DNA from: Draconibacterium aestuarii
GTDB lineage: Bacteria; Bacteroidota; Bacteroidia; Bacteroidales; Prolixibacteraceae
DNA length: 64,000 nt
Assembly: GCA_026671195.1 (NCBI GenBank)
Contig: JAPOHD010000022.1
Span: 1 to 64,000, forward strand
Direction: 5' to 3'
The translations under genes and the position numbers were made by a program. Below, piece by piece: positions 34,818 to 46,137 of this stretch. How positions within the stretch are numbered: the stretch's first letter is position 1; each line of letters starts with the position of its first letter. The notes beneath the pieces are model-generated. The model did no database searches, had not been told where the DNA came from, and saw nothing but the letters and a program-made list of their open reading frames with translations.

Positions 34818-37800
34818 ATGAAGACAATTCGAATTTTTATATCCCTTTTATTCCTTATTTTTTATCACAACGAAACAAAAGCACAACAAACGGCGTATTT
34901 CGATAATGTTCGGAAAGAAATTGACATTGCCAAAGAACTTTACAACAAGGGAAAGTACGTTTCTACGTTCAGGCAATTCGAGAAAATACAAAAAAACCTT
35001 GACCAAAATTCGGAACTTTATTCCGAAGCAGAATATTACAAATCGGTTTCGGCATTGCATGCCGGATACAGTTCGGGTGGTAAATTAATGAGCACCTTCA
35101 TTGAAAAGCATCCTGAAAGCCCCTATATCAATTCGGCATGGTTTAACCTGGGCAAAAATCAATTCGAGAAAAAACAATATGCCCTGGTAATCAGAAGTTA
35201 TAAGAAAGTAGACAGAAACAACCTTTCCGAAAACGACAAAATTGAACTGCAATACCAAAACGGTTATGCCAATCTCATGGAAGATAACATTACCAAAGCA
35301 CTCGCAGAATTTGAAGCCATTAAAAATACCAATAACCTGTACAGCAAACCAGCTACTTATTATTGTGCACACATAAAATATTTGAACGAAGACTACCAGG
35401 CAGCTCTGGAAGATTTCAGAAAATTGAATAACGATCCTGCTTACTCGCAGGTTATCCCAATGTATGTGAGCCACATTTACTACAAACAGCAAAATTACAG
35501 CGAGGTAGTTAATTATACTACTTCAATAATTAATGATGTAGCAAAAGAACACCGTGCAGAGCTTTCGAAAATTGTTGGCGATTCGTATTTTCATTTGCGA
35601 CAGTACGAAAATGCTATTCCATACCTTGAAACCTATTTTGAAGCTGAAGGTCCAAAAACACGCGAAGAAAATTACATTCTCGGATTTTGTTATTTCAACA
35701 CGGGCAAATATGCACAAGCTGCCCCTCTTTTGGAAAAGGCCACAATTGGCGAAGATGAAATGACACAAAACGCCTACTATCATCTGGCTGATTGTTTTAT
35801 AAAATTAAACGATAAGGAAAAAGCAAAAACAGCTTACAATGCTGCTTCCGAATTTGACTTTAATCCTGAAATTAAAGAAGATGCCTTGTTTAGCTACGCA
35901 AAATTAACCTACGAATTGTCGTACTCGCCCTTTAACGAAACCATAAAAGCTTTCGACCGTTATATTGCCGAATACCCTAATTCTTCGAAAAATACAGAAG
36001 CCTATCGGATTTTGGTTGAAGTTTATATGGTGACAAAAAATTACAACGATGCCATTACATCCATCGATAAAATTCAGAATAAAACGCCGGATATTTTAAA
36101 AGCATACCAGCGCGTAACTTTCTATCGCGGATTAGAACTTTTTAACAACCTGGCGTACAACCAGGCCATCGAATATTTCGATTTGTCGTTAAAAAACGGA
36201 AGTTATAACCGGGAAATCAGAGAAAAAGCACTTTACTGGAAATCGGAAGCTTTGTACAGAGTTGGCGATTATAACAATTCCATTGCATCGTACAACCAGT
36301 TTATGCAAACTTCGGGATCGGTAAAAACAGAAAATGCAAGCGCAGATTACAACCTGGGTTATGCTTTCCTTAAAATGGACAACCAAGAAGAGGCGTATAA
36401 GCATTTTAAAAAATATGTGAATAACATACAGGGGCAACGAACTCCTAAATTGGCAGATGCCCACAACCGGATTGGCGACTATTATTTTCTACATACAAAT
36501 TACAATCAGGCGATCGAAAACTATCGGCAAGCCTACAATGTAAAAATGCACGAGCCCGATTACGCGTTGCTCCAAATTGCATTTTGCCAGGGTTTACAAC
36601 GTCAGCATAATGAAAAAATTAAAAGTCTGAGCCAATTATTAGTTGATTTTCCTGAATCGGAATACCACGATGACGCACTTTATGAATTGGGACGTGCTAA
36701 CGAAAGAATTGGAAAAAACTACGAAGCCGTACAACTCTACCAGGAACTTGTAACCAATTATCCAGGCGGTAATTATTACCGAAATGCATTACTCCAGCTT
36801 GGTTTGGTAAACTACAACAATGGCGATTTCAACAAGGCGCTCGTTCAATATAAGGAAGTAGCTGAAAATTTCAAAGGGACACCTGAAGCAACATCCGCGC
36901 TTTCGGGAATTAAAAACTGCTACGTTGAATTAAACAATGTAGATGCCTATTTTTCCTACGTTCATGAATTAGGCGGCGAAACCGATATAACCGCCACGGA
37001 ACAAGACCAATTGACCTACATGGCAGCAGAACGCATGTATATGTCGGGCAAAGAAGGCGCCAATACCCAGCTCGAACAGTATCTACTTCAGTTTCCAAGC
37101 GGAGCTTATACCATAAATGCCCATTTTTATTTGGCTGAATTACTATACAAAGAAGGCCAGTATACAGCGGCAAACGAACACTATACATTTGTTGCACAAC
37201 AACCTAATAATATTTTTAGTGAGCCGGCTCTTTCAAAATCTTCGGAAATGACTTTTGCTGCCGAAAACTACGATAAAGCACTTCAATTATTCATTGCATT
37301 GGAAAAAGTAGCCAACAGCAAATGGAATTTCCTGAAAGCATATACAGGGCAAATGCGTTGCCATATAATTCAAAAGAATTACCAGCAGGCAATGGTTGCT
37401 GCGGCAAAAGTTAAAAAATCGGATGTGGTAAACGACGCCCTAAAAAATGAGGCAGATTTTGCCGAAGGAAAATCAAATTACGAACTGAATAACCTGAGCT
37501 CTGCAATAAGTCCGCTTCGTCGAGTAGCAAACGATACAAAACTGGAGCAGGGTGCAGAAGCCAAATACCTGCTTGCTGAAATTTATTACCGCGACAATAA
37601 AAAACCAAAGGCGGAAGAAGAGATTGTTGATTTTATTGAAAAAGGAACGCCCTACACGTATTGGTTGGGTAAAGCATTTTTACTGCTTGCCAATATTTAC
37701 GAAGACAAAGGCGACCAGTTTCAGGCAAAACACACCTTAAAAAGTTTGGCAGAAAACTACAACAATGATACGGATGGAGTGAAAGCCGAAGCACAAGAAA

Positions 37801-37886
37801 GACTGGATAAGATTTTAGCTGCTGAAGCTTTGCAACAACAAAATGCAGTTGACAGTTCGTTTCAAATGGAAATTAAACAAAACTAA
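34818..37886 (+). CDS. Large secreted TPR-repeat protein
   Basis: This 1022-residue protein has a signal peptide (about residues 1-23, ending KAQQ). The rest is an almost unbroken TPR solenoid, with helices such as AEYYKSVSALHAGY, AYYHLADCFIKLNDKEKAKT and ALYELGRANERIGKNYEAVQ, and a charged Gln-rich tail. No catalytic motif was found. The following gene, 11 nt later, encodes an outer-membrane barrel, so the two probably act together at the cell envelope. Solenoids of this kind act as scaffolds for assembly or secretion machines (inference). Confidence 0.85.
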   Translation: MKTIRIFISLLFLIFYHNETKAQQTAYFDNVRKEIDIAKELYNKGKYVSTFRQFEKIQKNLDQNSELYSEAEYYKSVSALHAGYSSGGKLMSTFIEKHPESPYINSAWFNLGKNQFEKKQYALVIRSYKKVDRNNLSENDKIELQYQNGYANLMEDNITKALAEFEAIKNTNNLYSKPATYYCAHIKYLNEDYQAALEDFRKLNNDPAYSQVIPMYVSHIYYKQQNYSEVVNYTTSIINDVAKEHRAELSKIVGDSYFHLRQYENAIPYLETYFEAEGPKTREENYILGFCYFNTGKYAQAAPLLEKATIGEDEMTQNAYYHLADCFIKLNDKEKAKTAYNAASEFDFNPEIKEDALFSYAKLTYELSYSPFNETIKAFDRYIAEYPNSSKNTEAYRILVEVYMVTKNYNDAITSIDKIQNKTPDILKAYQRVTFYRGLELFNNLAYNQAIEYFDLSLKNGSYNREIREKALYWKSEALYRVGDYNNSIASYNQFMQTSGSVKTENASADYNLGYAFLKMDNQEEAYKHFKKYVNNIQGQRTPKLADAHNRIGDYYFLHTNYNQAIENYRQAYNVKMHEPDYALLQIAFCQGLQRQHNEKIKSLSQLLVDFPESEYHDDALYELGRANERIGKNYEAVQLYQELVTNYPGGNYYRNALLQLGLVNYNNGDFNKALVQYKEVAENFKGTPEATSALSGIKNCYVELNNVDAYFSYVHELGGETDITATEQDQLTYMAAERMYMSGKEGANTQLEQYLLQFPSGAYTINAHFYLAELLYKEGQYTAANEHYTFVAQQPNNIFSEPALSKSSEMTFAAENYDKALQLFIALEKVANSKWNFLKAYTGQMRCHIIQKNYQQAMVAAAKVKKSDVVNDALKNEADFAEGKSNYELNNLSSAISPLRRVANDTKLEQGAEAKYLLAEIYYRDNKKPKAEEEIVDFIEKGTPYTYWLGKAFLLLANIYEDKGDQFQAKHTLKSLAENYNNDTDGVKAEAQERLDKILAAEALQQQNAVDSSFQMEIKQN

Positions 37887-37897
37887 AAATCGAGATC

Positions 37898-39679
37898 ATG
37901 TTCAAACAGATAAAATATATATTCCTGGTTATTTTTGTGGCCTCAGTTTCTTTAGCTCAGGCACAGCGCGACACGCTTACACAAGAAGTGGAAGTTACCA
38001 AAGCATACAAACCAATCATCTCCGATGCCAACAAGCTAAACAGCATGCCCTCAATTGAGGAAACAGAGCATCAGAAACCAACATTTAATTACAACATTAA
38101 CAGCACCCCGGTTTTTAGCACTTTTTCGGTAAATCCGTTAAAAGCGGCCACTATTGAAACGAAAAAAAGTGCTGGCAGCAAAGGCTACGGTTTGGTGCGT
38201 GCAGGTTTAGGGAACTACTACAAACCTTATGGCGAAGTATTTTTCAACAATCTTAACTCTAAAAATTCGGTATTTGGAATTCACGCCAAACACCTTTCTT
38301 CGTTTGGAAATATAAAACTGGAAGGAGGCGACAAAGTAGATGCACCTTTTATGAAAAACGAAGTTGACTTGTTTGTAAAGTATATGTTCCAAAATTCGGT
38401 ATTATCAGTTAACCTCGATTTTAAAAACGATGGATTTAACTATTACGGCTACCCGCTTGATGCTGTTCCTGAATTTCTTTTAGCAGACGACCAAAACATC
38501 AATTACTTTGGAACGCAACAAGCTTTTAACAAAGGAGGCTTTAATATCGGGCTAAAAAATCCCACAGCTGAAATGGACGATGCCACTTTTGGTTTTAATT
38601 TCGACTACCACTATTTTGGCACAAAAACCAACCAGCGCGAACATTTTGCCAGATTCACATTCGATGTTCAACAACCTTTCCAAATTGGAGTTGGATTATT
38701 GGAAGCTGGTATCCAGTTCAACAATGCCAGCGAAATTATTCCGCGCGGCGACTCGGTAGTTGGAAGCAAAAACCTGAGCTGGTTTTTTGTAAAACCCGCA
38801 TGGTATCTGGGCGACGAAACTGCGAATATAAAAGTTGGGGTAAATGCCTGGTTTTCGAATGGAAACAGTGAAAACACCAAAGCGAAATTCACTCCAAATG
38901 TAAAGGCCAGCTGGTCGCCTGTTCGCGAAATCATTACACTTTATGCCGGCATGGATGGCAACTACATCAGCAATCATTATACTAAAATTGCTTACGAAAA
39001 TCCCTTTGTAAATCCCGATCACGATGTTAAAAATTCATTTGAAAAAATTCGCTTTTACGGAGGTTTCGATGGTAAATTCTCGAAAAAAACCAATTTTAAG
39101 GTTTCGGCAGAGTATTCGATCATCGACGAGCAGCCTTTTTATTATTTAAATGAACGTTATTATCTCGATCCTGCATATAATCCGGCCCCATTGGCAGTTG
39201 ACAATACCTTTGCTATACTTTACGATAACATGAATCGTTTAAAGTTAAATGCCGAAATATTTCATGCCTCATCAGACAAAATCGATTTACTGGCCTCGGT
39301 GAATTATTACAGCTATCAACTCGACGAGCAAACCGAAGCCTGGAACATGCCAACATGGGATGCTAATCTTTCAATTGGTTATAAGGTAAGCGAGCAATTG
39401 AGCCTTTCGGCAGATATATTTTTAATTGGGCAGCGAAGGGCACTCATTATAGAAGAAGTAAATCCATTCATAACAACCTTTGCTCCGCAAACTCCAACAT
39501 ATAAATCAAACAACCTCGATACAGCATTTGATTTAAACGTAAAAGGTAACTACCAAATTACCAGCAAGTTTTCGGTATTTGCACAACTAAATAATTTCGG
39601 ATTCCAAAAATACCAGCGCTGGTTTGGATACCCGGTGCAAAGTTTTAATTTTTTAGCGGGTGTGAGTTATGCGTTCTAG
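37898..39679 (+). CDS. Outer-membrane beta-barrel protein paired with the TPR protein
   Basis: This 593-residue protein has a signal peptide (about 1-22, ending AQAQ), then DTLTQEVEVTKAYKPIISDA, a TonB-plug-like strand recognisable in Bacteroidota barrels. Repeated amphipathic strands follow (YGLVRAGLGNYYKPYGEVFF, SWFFVKPAWYLGDETANIKV) and the end is LAGVSYAF with a terminal Phe, the BAM recognition signal. There is no full TonB box or plug domain, so a porin-like or structural role is more likely than receptor function. It forms an operon with the large TPR gene just upstream, and a terminator follows. Confidence 0.78.
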   Translation: MFKQIKYIFLVIFVASVSLAQAQRDTLTQEVEVTKAYKPIISDANKLNSMPSIEETEHQKPTFNYNINSTPVFSTFSVNPLKAATIETKKSAGSKGYGLVRAGLGNYYKPYGEVFFNNLNSKNSVFGIHAKHLSSFGNIKLEGGDKVDAPFMKNEVDLFVKYMFQNSVLSVNLDFKNDGFNYYGYPLDAVPEFLLADDQNINYFGTQQAFNKGGFNIGLKNPTAEMDDATFGFNFDYHYFGTKTNQREHFARFTFDVQQPFQIGVGLLEAGIQFNNASEIIPRGDSVVGSKNLSWFFVKPAWYLGDETANIKVGVNAWFSNGNSENTKAKFTPNVKASWSPVREIITLYAGMDGNYISNHYTKIAYENPFVNPDHDVKNSFEKIRFYGGFDGKFSKKTNFKVSAEYSIIDEQPFYYLNERYYLDPAYNPAPLAVDNTFAILYDNMNRLKLNAEIFHASSDKIDLLASVNYYSYQLDEQTEAWNMPTWDANLSIGYKVSEQLSLSADIFLIGQRRALIIEEVNPFITTFAPQTPTYKSNNLDTAFDLNVKGNYQITSKFSVFAQLNNFGFQKYQRWFGYPVQSFNFLAGVSYAF

Positions 39680-39726
39680 AGATCTCTAATAAATAGACCA
39701 ACCAATAAAATCAATCAATTCGAACC

Positions 39727-39755
39727 AAAAAGGAGGCTACACAGCTTCCTTTTTT
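39727..39755 (+). terminator. Terminator after the TPR/barrel operon
   Basis: AAAAAGGAGGCT/AGCTTCCTTTTTT forms a hairpin with one mismatch (loop ACAC) and a T tract, 48 nt past the stop. Confidence 0.8.
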
Positions 39756-39840
39756 GAGTTTCTGGAAGCACTGCTATTTCCGCTCATTTTCAAGTTAATA
39801 TCTTGTTAAAAAATATGCACACGAATCCACAAAAACAAGG

Positions 39841-39869
39841 TTGATTTCTCATCAATTTTTCTATCTTTG
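39841..39869 (+). promoter_or_regulatory. Promoter of gyrB
   Basis: TTG (39841-39843), 18-nt spacer and TATCTTTG (39862-39869) match the Bacteroidota consensus. The leader to the ATG is about 134 nt, long enough to hold a regulatory element, though none was recognised. Confidence 0.7.
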
Positions 39870-39994
39870 TGTCGTGATTTTTAGATCATTTTTAAAGCAA
39901 CATAAGAACTTGAAAATCAACTAGTTTTCCTTTCAAAAGCTTTTGAGCTTTTTTTACGAGGGGAACTATTTTATTTTAAAGGAATTAAATTTAA

Positions 39995-41974
<1,980 letters not shown>

Positions 41975-42075
41975 GTAAGACATGAGACTTTGAGAGCTGA
42001 GTATTGAGACCAGAAATCTCTCCTCACAACTCAAATTCTCCTTTAAATTGAAACAAGAATTTCAATTATATCATT

Positions 42076-42102
42076 CAAAATCCGGGCATTGTCCGGATTT
42101 TG
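42076..42102 (+). terminator. Terminator after gyrB
   Basis: CAAAATCCGG/CCGGATTTTG (42076-42085 and 42093-42102) is a 10-bp perfect stem with a 7-nt loop and further Ts nearby. Confidence 0.75.
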
Positions 42103-42137
42103 TTCATTACTAAATACTAACAACTCAACTCTTTTTC

Positions 42138-42719
42138 ATGAATATTTGTGTTTTCTGCTCTTCGAGCAACGCCATAAACGATATCTATTTTAAAGAGGCC
42201 CAAAAACTGGGAGAATTAATTGGCCAAGGAGGTCATACATTAATAAATGGTGGTGCCAATGTTGGATTAATGGAAGCTGTTACCATATCGGCAAGTGCAG
42301 CCGGAGCAAAAACCATTGGCATTATTCCGGAACGGATGATTGGGCGCTCGCTGGCCTCCGATAACTCGCACGAAGTAATCGTAACACCTGACATGATGGA
42401 GCGAAAAGCCAAAATGCGGGATATGTCGGATGCTTTTATTGCACTTCCGGGAGGATTTGGAACCCTTGAAGAAATACTGGAAGTAATGACGTTACGTCAG
42501 CTTTCTTACCACACAAAACCCATTGTTTTTATCAATACAAATAGTTTTTTTGACAACCTCTTTAAACAATTTGAAGTTTCATATGTCGAACAATTTGCGA
42601 AAGAGGTTTATCGCAAAGTTTATTTTGAAGCAAAAGATTCTGCTGAAGCAATTGAACACATTGTAAACTATAGTGAAATTGAACTTGACTCAAAATGGTT
42701 CAAGGTTCCTGAAAAATAG
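42138..42719 (+). CDS. LOG-family protein (nucleoside 5'-monophosphate phosphoribohydrolase-like)
   Basis: This 193-residue Rossmann-fold protein starts MNICVFCSSSNAINDIYFKE. It contains LINGGANVGLMEAV and ALPGGFGTLEEILEVMTL, the PGGxGTxxE motif of the LOG (Lonely guy) family once labelled lysine decarboxylase. Members release cytokinin-type bases or hydrolyse nucleotides such as AMP. The motifs Arg-Lys (MERKAKMRDM) and the Glu of TLEE are intact, so it should be active. It is monocistronic. Confidence 0.92.
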   Translation: MNICVFCSSSNAINDIYFKEAQKLGELIGQGGHTLINGGANVGLMEAVTISASAAGAKTIGIIPERMIGRSLASDNSHEVIVTPDMMERKAKMRDMSDAFIALPGGFGTLEEILEVMTLRQLSYHTKPIVFINTNSFFDNLFKQFEVSYVEQFAKEVYRKVYFEAKDSAEAIEHIVNYSEIELDSKWFKVPEK

Positions 42720-42824
42720 TCAAACAAAAAACTGACAATATTTCAGAAATCAAAAAAAACATTCACTCTTTTTAACAAAAGTCCAGTTCCCTTGTTAAAT
42801 ATTGCAAAATAGCTGAATAATAGA

Positions 42825-42855
42825 TTGGAATACGAGAACACTGGCAATAATTTTG
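42825..42855 (+). promoter_or_regulatory. Promoter of the htrA-like gene
   Basis: TTG (42825-42827), 20-nt spacer and TAATTTTG (42848-42855) match the consensus and lie 55 nt before the ATG. A vegetative-type promoter suggests constitutive expression. Confidence 0.65.
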
Positions 42856-42910
42856 TGTTTTAGCCTTACGATTTTAAAAAACAAAAAACGCAAATTTAAA
42901 TTTTAGTATT

Positions 42911-44350
42911 ATGAAAAAAGTAGGAAGATTTTCGCTAACATTTTTACTGGTAATAGCAGGTGCATTTATTGCAGTTTGGACATACAGCACTTTTTTCGAC
43001 AAAACAAATGTTATTACAATCAAAGACGAACAAGCAGCCAGATATATTGATTACCCGGCCGACAGCGATCAAAAGTTACCCGATTTAACTTTTGCGGCAG
43101 AAAAATCGATTCATACTGTTGTACATATTGCAACCAAATCGGTTCGAACCGGTCAATGGTCGAGCGGCAACCCATTTCTCGATGAATTTTTTGGACTTCA
43201 GCAAAGAGAACCTCAAATTTCTCAGGGCTTTGGCTCAGGAGTAATTTTATCGAAAGACGGTTTTATTGTGACCAACAACCACGTAATCGAAAATGCCCAG
43301 GAAATTAAGGTAATACTAAACGATAAGCGTGAATTTGAAGCACGACTGGTGGGAACCGATCCTTCAACCGACATTGCCCTTTTAAAAATTGAGGCTGAAG
43401 AGCTACCTTTTCTTACCTATGGCAATTCGGAAAACCTAAAACTGGGAGAATGGGTACTTGCAGTTGGAAATCCGTTTAATCTTACATCAACAGTTACTGC
43501 AGGTATTATAAGTGCAAGAGCACGTAACCTGGGTATAAATCAGGATGCCGCTTCAATTGAATCATTTATTCAAACCGATGCTGCCGTAAATCCTGGAAAC
43601 AGTGGTGGAGCTTTGGTTAATCAACAAGGTAATCTGGTAGGAATAAACACTGCCATAGCTTCGCGAACCGGATCGTACACAGGATATTCTTTTGCCGTAC
43701 CTGTTACAATTGTAAAAAAGGTAGTTGAAGATTTAAAAGAATTTGGAGAAGTACAACGTGCTTTACTTGGCGTTAATATTGGTGACGTAAATGCCGAACT
43801 GGCAGAAAAACTGAAGCTGGATAAAGTGGAAGGCGTATATGTAGGAGGTGTTGCAGAAAACAGTGCAGCTAAGGAAGCCGGTATAAAAGAAGGCGATGTA
43901 ATTATATACGTCGAAGATGAAAAAACAAAAACATCGGCTGAATTACAAGAAAAAATTAGCCAGTATCGTCCGGGCGATGATGTAAAAGTTGTTGTACTTA
44001 GAAACAATGAAAAGAAACAATTTACCGTTACTTTACGTAACAGACACGGCGACACGGAGATTATTCGTGACAACATTACCGTTTTAGGTGCTGAATTTGA
44101 AACAATAAGCGAAAGTGTTAAACAAGATTTGGAGATTAAGAATGGAATTATGATCACAAATCTGAAGAAAGGAAAACTAAAAGACGCAGGATTAGAAAAA
44201 GGTTTTATAATTACAAGTGTAAATAAAAAACCCATTTATGAAGTCGGCGACTTTAAGAGAGAAGTTGGAAATGCAAGAGGAGGAATTTTAGTTGAAGGAC
44301 TTTATCCGAATGGAAAACCAGCATATTTTGTTTTTGGTGGAGGGAAATAG
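42911..44350 (+). CDS. HtrA/DegP-family periplasmic serine protease
   Basis: This 479-residue protein has an N-terminal membrane anchor or signal (about 7-26). The trypsin-like domain has the triad His in VTNNHVIENA (about 122), Asp in STDIALLKI (about 155) and Ser in NPGNSGGALVN (about 229). Two PDZ domains follow; the first is clear (LGVNIGDVNAELAEKLKLDK, AAKEAGIKEGDVIIYVED) and the second is more diverged (GIMITNLKKGKLKDAGLEKG). These proteases degrade or refold misfolded envelope proteins. It is monocistronic, with the start at the ATG at 42911. Confidence 0.95.
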   Translation: MKKVGRFSLTFLLVIAGAFIAVWTYSTFFDKTNVITIKDEQAARYIDYPADSDQKLPDLTFAAEKSIHTVVHIATKSVRTGQWSSGNPFLDEFFGLQQREPQISQGFGSGVILSKDGFIVTNNHVIENAQEIKVILNDKREFEARLVGTDPSTDIALLKIEAEELPFLTYGNSENLKLGEWVLAVGNPFNLTSTVTAGIISARARNLGINQDAASIESFIQTDAAVNPGNSGGALVNQQGNLVGINTAIASRTGSYTGYSFAVPVTIVKKVVEDLKEFGEVQRALLGVNIGDVNAELAEKLKLDKVEGVYVGGVAENSAAKEAGIKEGDVIIYVEDEKTKTSAELQEKISQYRPGDDVKVVVLRNNEKKQFTVTLRNRHGDTEIIRDNITVLGAEFETISESVKQDLEIKNGIMITNLKKGKLKDAGLEKGFIITSVNKKPIYEVGDFKREVGNARGGILVEGLYPNGKPAYFVFGGGK

Positions 44351-44412
44351 ATAGTTCTTAAAGAAAAAACTTTAACTTTGTATTAATTACAATCATACAT
44401 TAGTATTTCTCC

Positions 44413-44443
44413 TTGACCATTAATTATTAATGTTCTATATTTG
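44413..44443 (+). promoter_or_regulatory. Promoter of rpoD
   Basis: TTG (44413-44415), 20-nt spacer and TATATTTG (44436-44443) match the consensus that the encoded sigma factor itself recognises; the ATG is 21 nt downstream. Confidence 0.75.
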
Positions 44444-44464
44444 CACGATTTTTAAGAAAAGTAT

Positions 44465-45325
44465 ATGAGACAGCTAAAGATCACCAAGTCAATCACTAAC
44501 CGTGAAAGTGCCTCTTTAGACAAGTATTTACAGGAAATTGGAAAAGAAGAGCTAATTACTGTAGAAGAAGAAGTTGAATTAGCACAGCGGATTAAAAAGG
44601 GCGATCAAGCTGCTTTAGAGAAATTAACAAGAGCAAACCTGCGTTTTGTTGTTTCGGTTGCAAAACAGTACCAAAACCAGGGACTGAGCTTACCGGATTT
44701 AATAAACGAAGGAAACCTTGGATTGATTAAAGCAGCTGAGAAGTTCGATGAAACCCGCGGTTTTAAATTCATTTCCTATGCAGTATGGTGGATTCGCCAA
44801 TCAATTCTTCAAGCGCTTGCAGAGCAATCGCGTATCGTTCGTTTGCCATTGAACCAGGTAGGTTCGTTGAACAAAATCAACAAAGCATTTTCAAAATTTG
44901 AGCAAGAACACGAACGCAAGCCCTCACCTGAAGAATTAGCCGATTCGCTGGAATTACCTGCCGATAAGGTTGCCGATACTCTTAGAGTATCAGGAAGACA
45001 TGTTTCTGTTGACGCCCCATTTGTGGACGGAGAAGATAACAGCCTTCTGGATGTTTTGGTAAATAACGATTCACCAAACGCCGACCGTAGCCTTATCATG
45101 GAATCACTTGCCAAAGAGATACACCGTGCGTTAGCAACATTGACTGAGCGTGAAAGCGACATTATTAGACTGTTTTTCGGTATCGGTTGTCAAGAGATGA
45201 CACTGGAGGAAATCGGAGAACGATTTGGATTAACCCGTGAAAGGGTACGACAGATAAAAGAAAAGGCTATCAGACGATTACGACATACATCGCGAAGCAA
45301 ATTATTGAAATCATATCTGGGATAA
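44465..45325 (+). CDS. rpoD: Primary RNA polymerase sigma factor (sigma-ABfr type)
   Basis: This 286-residue sigma-70 protein begins [15 protein letters not shown] and lacks the long N-terminal domain of proteobacterial RpoD, as is normal in Bacteroidota. Region 1.2 is [20 protein letters not shown], region 2 has [20 protein letters not shown] and [13 protein letters not shown], and region 3 follows. Region 4.2 is [20 protein letters not shown], the -33 recognition helix. It directs transcription from TTG/TAnnTTTG promoters such as those seen throughout this window. A hairpin terminator follows. Confidence 0.97.
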   Translation: MRQLKITKSITNRESASLDKYLQEIGKEELITVEEEVELAQRIKKGDQAALEKLTRANLRFVVSVAKQYQNQGLSLPDLINEGNLGLIKAAEKFDETRGFKFISYAVWWIRQSILQALAEQSRIVRLPLNQVGSLNKINKAFSKFEQEHERKPSPEELADSLELPADKVADTLRVSGRHVSVDAPFVDGEDNSLLDVLVNNDSPNADRSLIMESLAKEIHRALATLTERESDIIRLFFGIGCQEMTLEEIGERFGLTRERVRQIKEKAIRRLRHTSRSKLLKSYLG

Positions 45326-45332
45326 AAATAGT

Positions 45333-45360
45333 AAGGTTGCCAACTGGCAGCCTTTTTTTT
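45333..45360 (+). terminator. Terminator after rpoD
   Basis: AAGGTTGCC/GGCAGCCTT (one G-U pair) is followed by eight Ts, 8 nt after the rpoD stop. Confidence 0.85.
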
Positions 45361-45390
45361 GCCTTCTACTTTTACTTACCAGGCAAAAAC

Positions 45391-45426
45391 AAAGGAGCCA
45401 CATTCATTGTTGAATGTGGCTCCTTT
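45391..45426. terminator. Strong hairpin terminator, mainly minus strand
   Basis: AAAGGAGCCACATTCA pairs perfectly with TGAATGTGGCTCCTTT around a TTGT loop (16-bp stem). It lies 20 nt past the stop of the CDP-alcohol phosphatidyltransferase gene and is followed by GTTTTTG on that strand. Confidence 0.85.
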
Positions 45427-45445
45427 TAATTCGACATTTATGTTA

Positions 45446-46042
45446 CTAAGAATTTGTTCTTTGTTCTTTCATTAACCAGTACAATCCTTTTACTCCCCGT
45501 TTTATATCATCGAGGCGTAACAATACAAATATTTTTTCGATATAGGCAATTACTCCCCACCCCAAAGCCAAATAGTAGAACCAGGTATAAAATCCAAACA
45601 CAAACAAAACAAAAAAGAAAATACTTTGAATGTACCCTGCTGAAACTGCCGAATACAAATGCAATCCGGGAATTTTACCAAAGCGTGTAAATGCCACAAC
45701 ATAACTCAATGCAAAAACCACAAAAAACAAGTATAATATCCAGGCATGTGGTTCAATGTCGTTCCATTTAAAAACAAATAATCCCAGCAAAGCAACAGCA
45801 TAAGTACACATATCGGCCAGATTATCGAGCGCTGCTCCAAATTTCGTTTGCAAATTAAACCGACGCGCAATGCTACCATCCAAAGCATCGCTAATTAAAC
45901 TAATACATAACAACACCACATAGATACTCTCGTGATTAGTAAGCGCCATGTATAAAATTACCGGAAAAGCCAAAAGCCTGTATAAACTCAGTGCATTGGG
46001 GACATTCAGAACATTCTCTCCTTTAACTATAATTTTTTTCAT
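45446..46042 (-). CDS. CDP-alcohol phosphatidyltransferase
   Basis: This 198-residue integral membrane protein has about six hydrophobic segments. The diagnostic D-G-x2-A-R-x8-G-x3-D-x3-D motif is complete: DGSIARR starts it, then FGAALDNLAD. The enzyme joins a CDP-activated lipid or alcohol to a second alcohol, as in phosphatidylglycerol-, phosphatidylserine- or phosphatidylinositol-phosphate synthases; which one is not clear. It is the last gene of a same-strand block with an acyl-reductase-like SDR, a lipid-alcohol-kinase-like protein and CdsA, so a dedicated phospholipid or ether-lipid route is possible (inference). Confidence 0.9.
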   Translation of the reverse strand: MKKIIVKGENVLNVPNALSLYRLLAFPVILYMALTNHESIYVVLLCISLISDALDGSIARRFNLQTKFGAALDNLADMCTYAVALLGLFVFKWNDIEPHAWILYLFFVVFALSYVVAFTRFGKIPGLHLYSAVSAGYIQSIFFFVLFVFGFYTWFYYLALGWGVIAYIEKIFVLLRLDDIKRGVKGLYWLMKEQRTNS

Positions 46043-46137
46043 AGTAATATTTTATACTTCCAACTTAATTGATTTGTAAAATTTATGATTTTAAAGATGA
46101 AAACAAAATCCTGTTATTATGACAGTGATTAAAAAAG

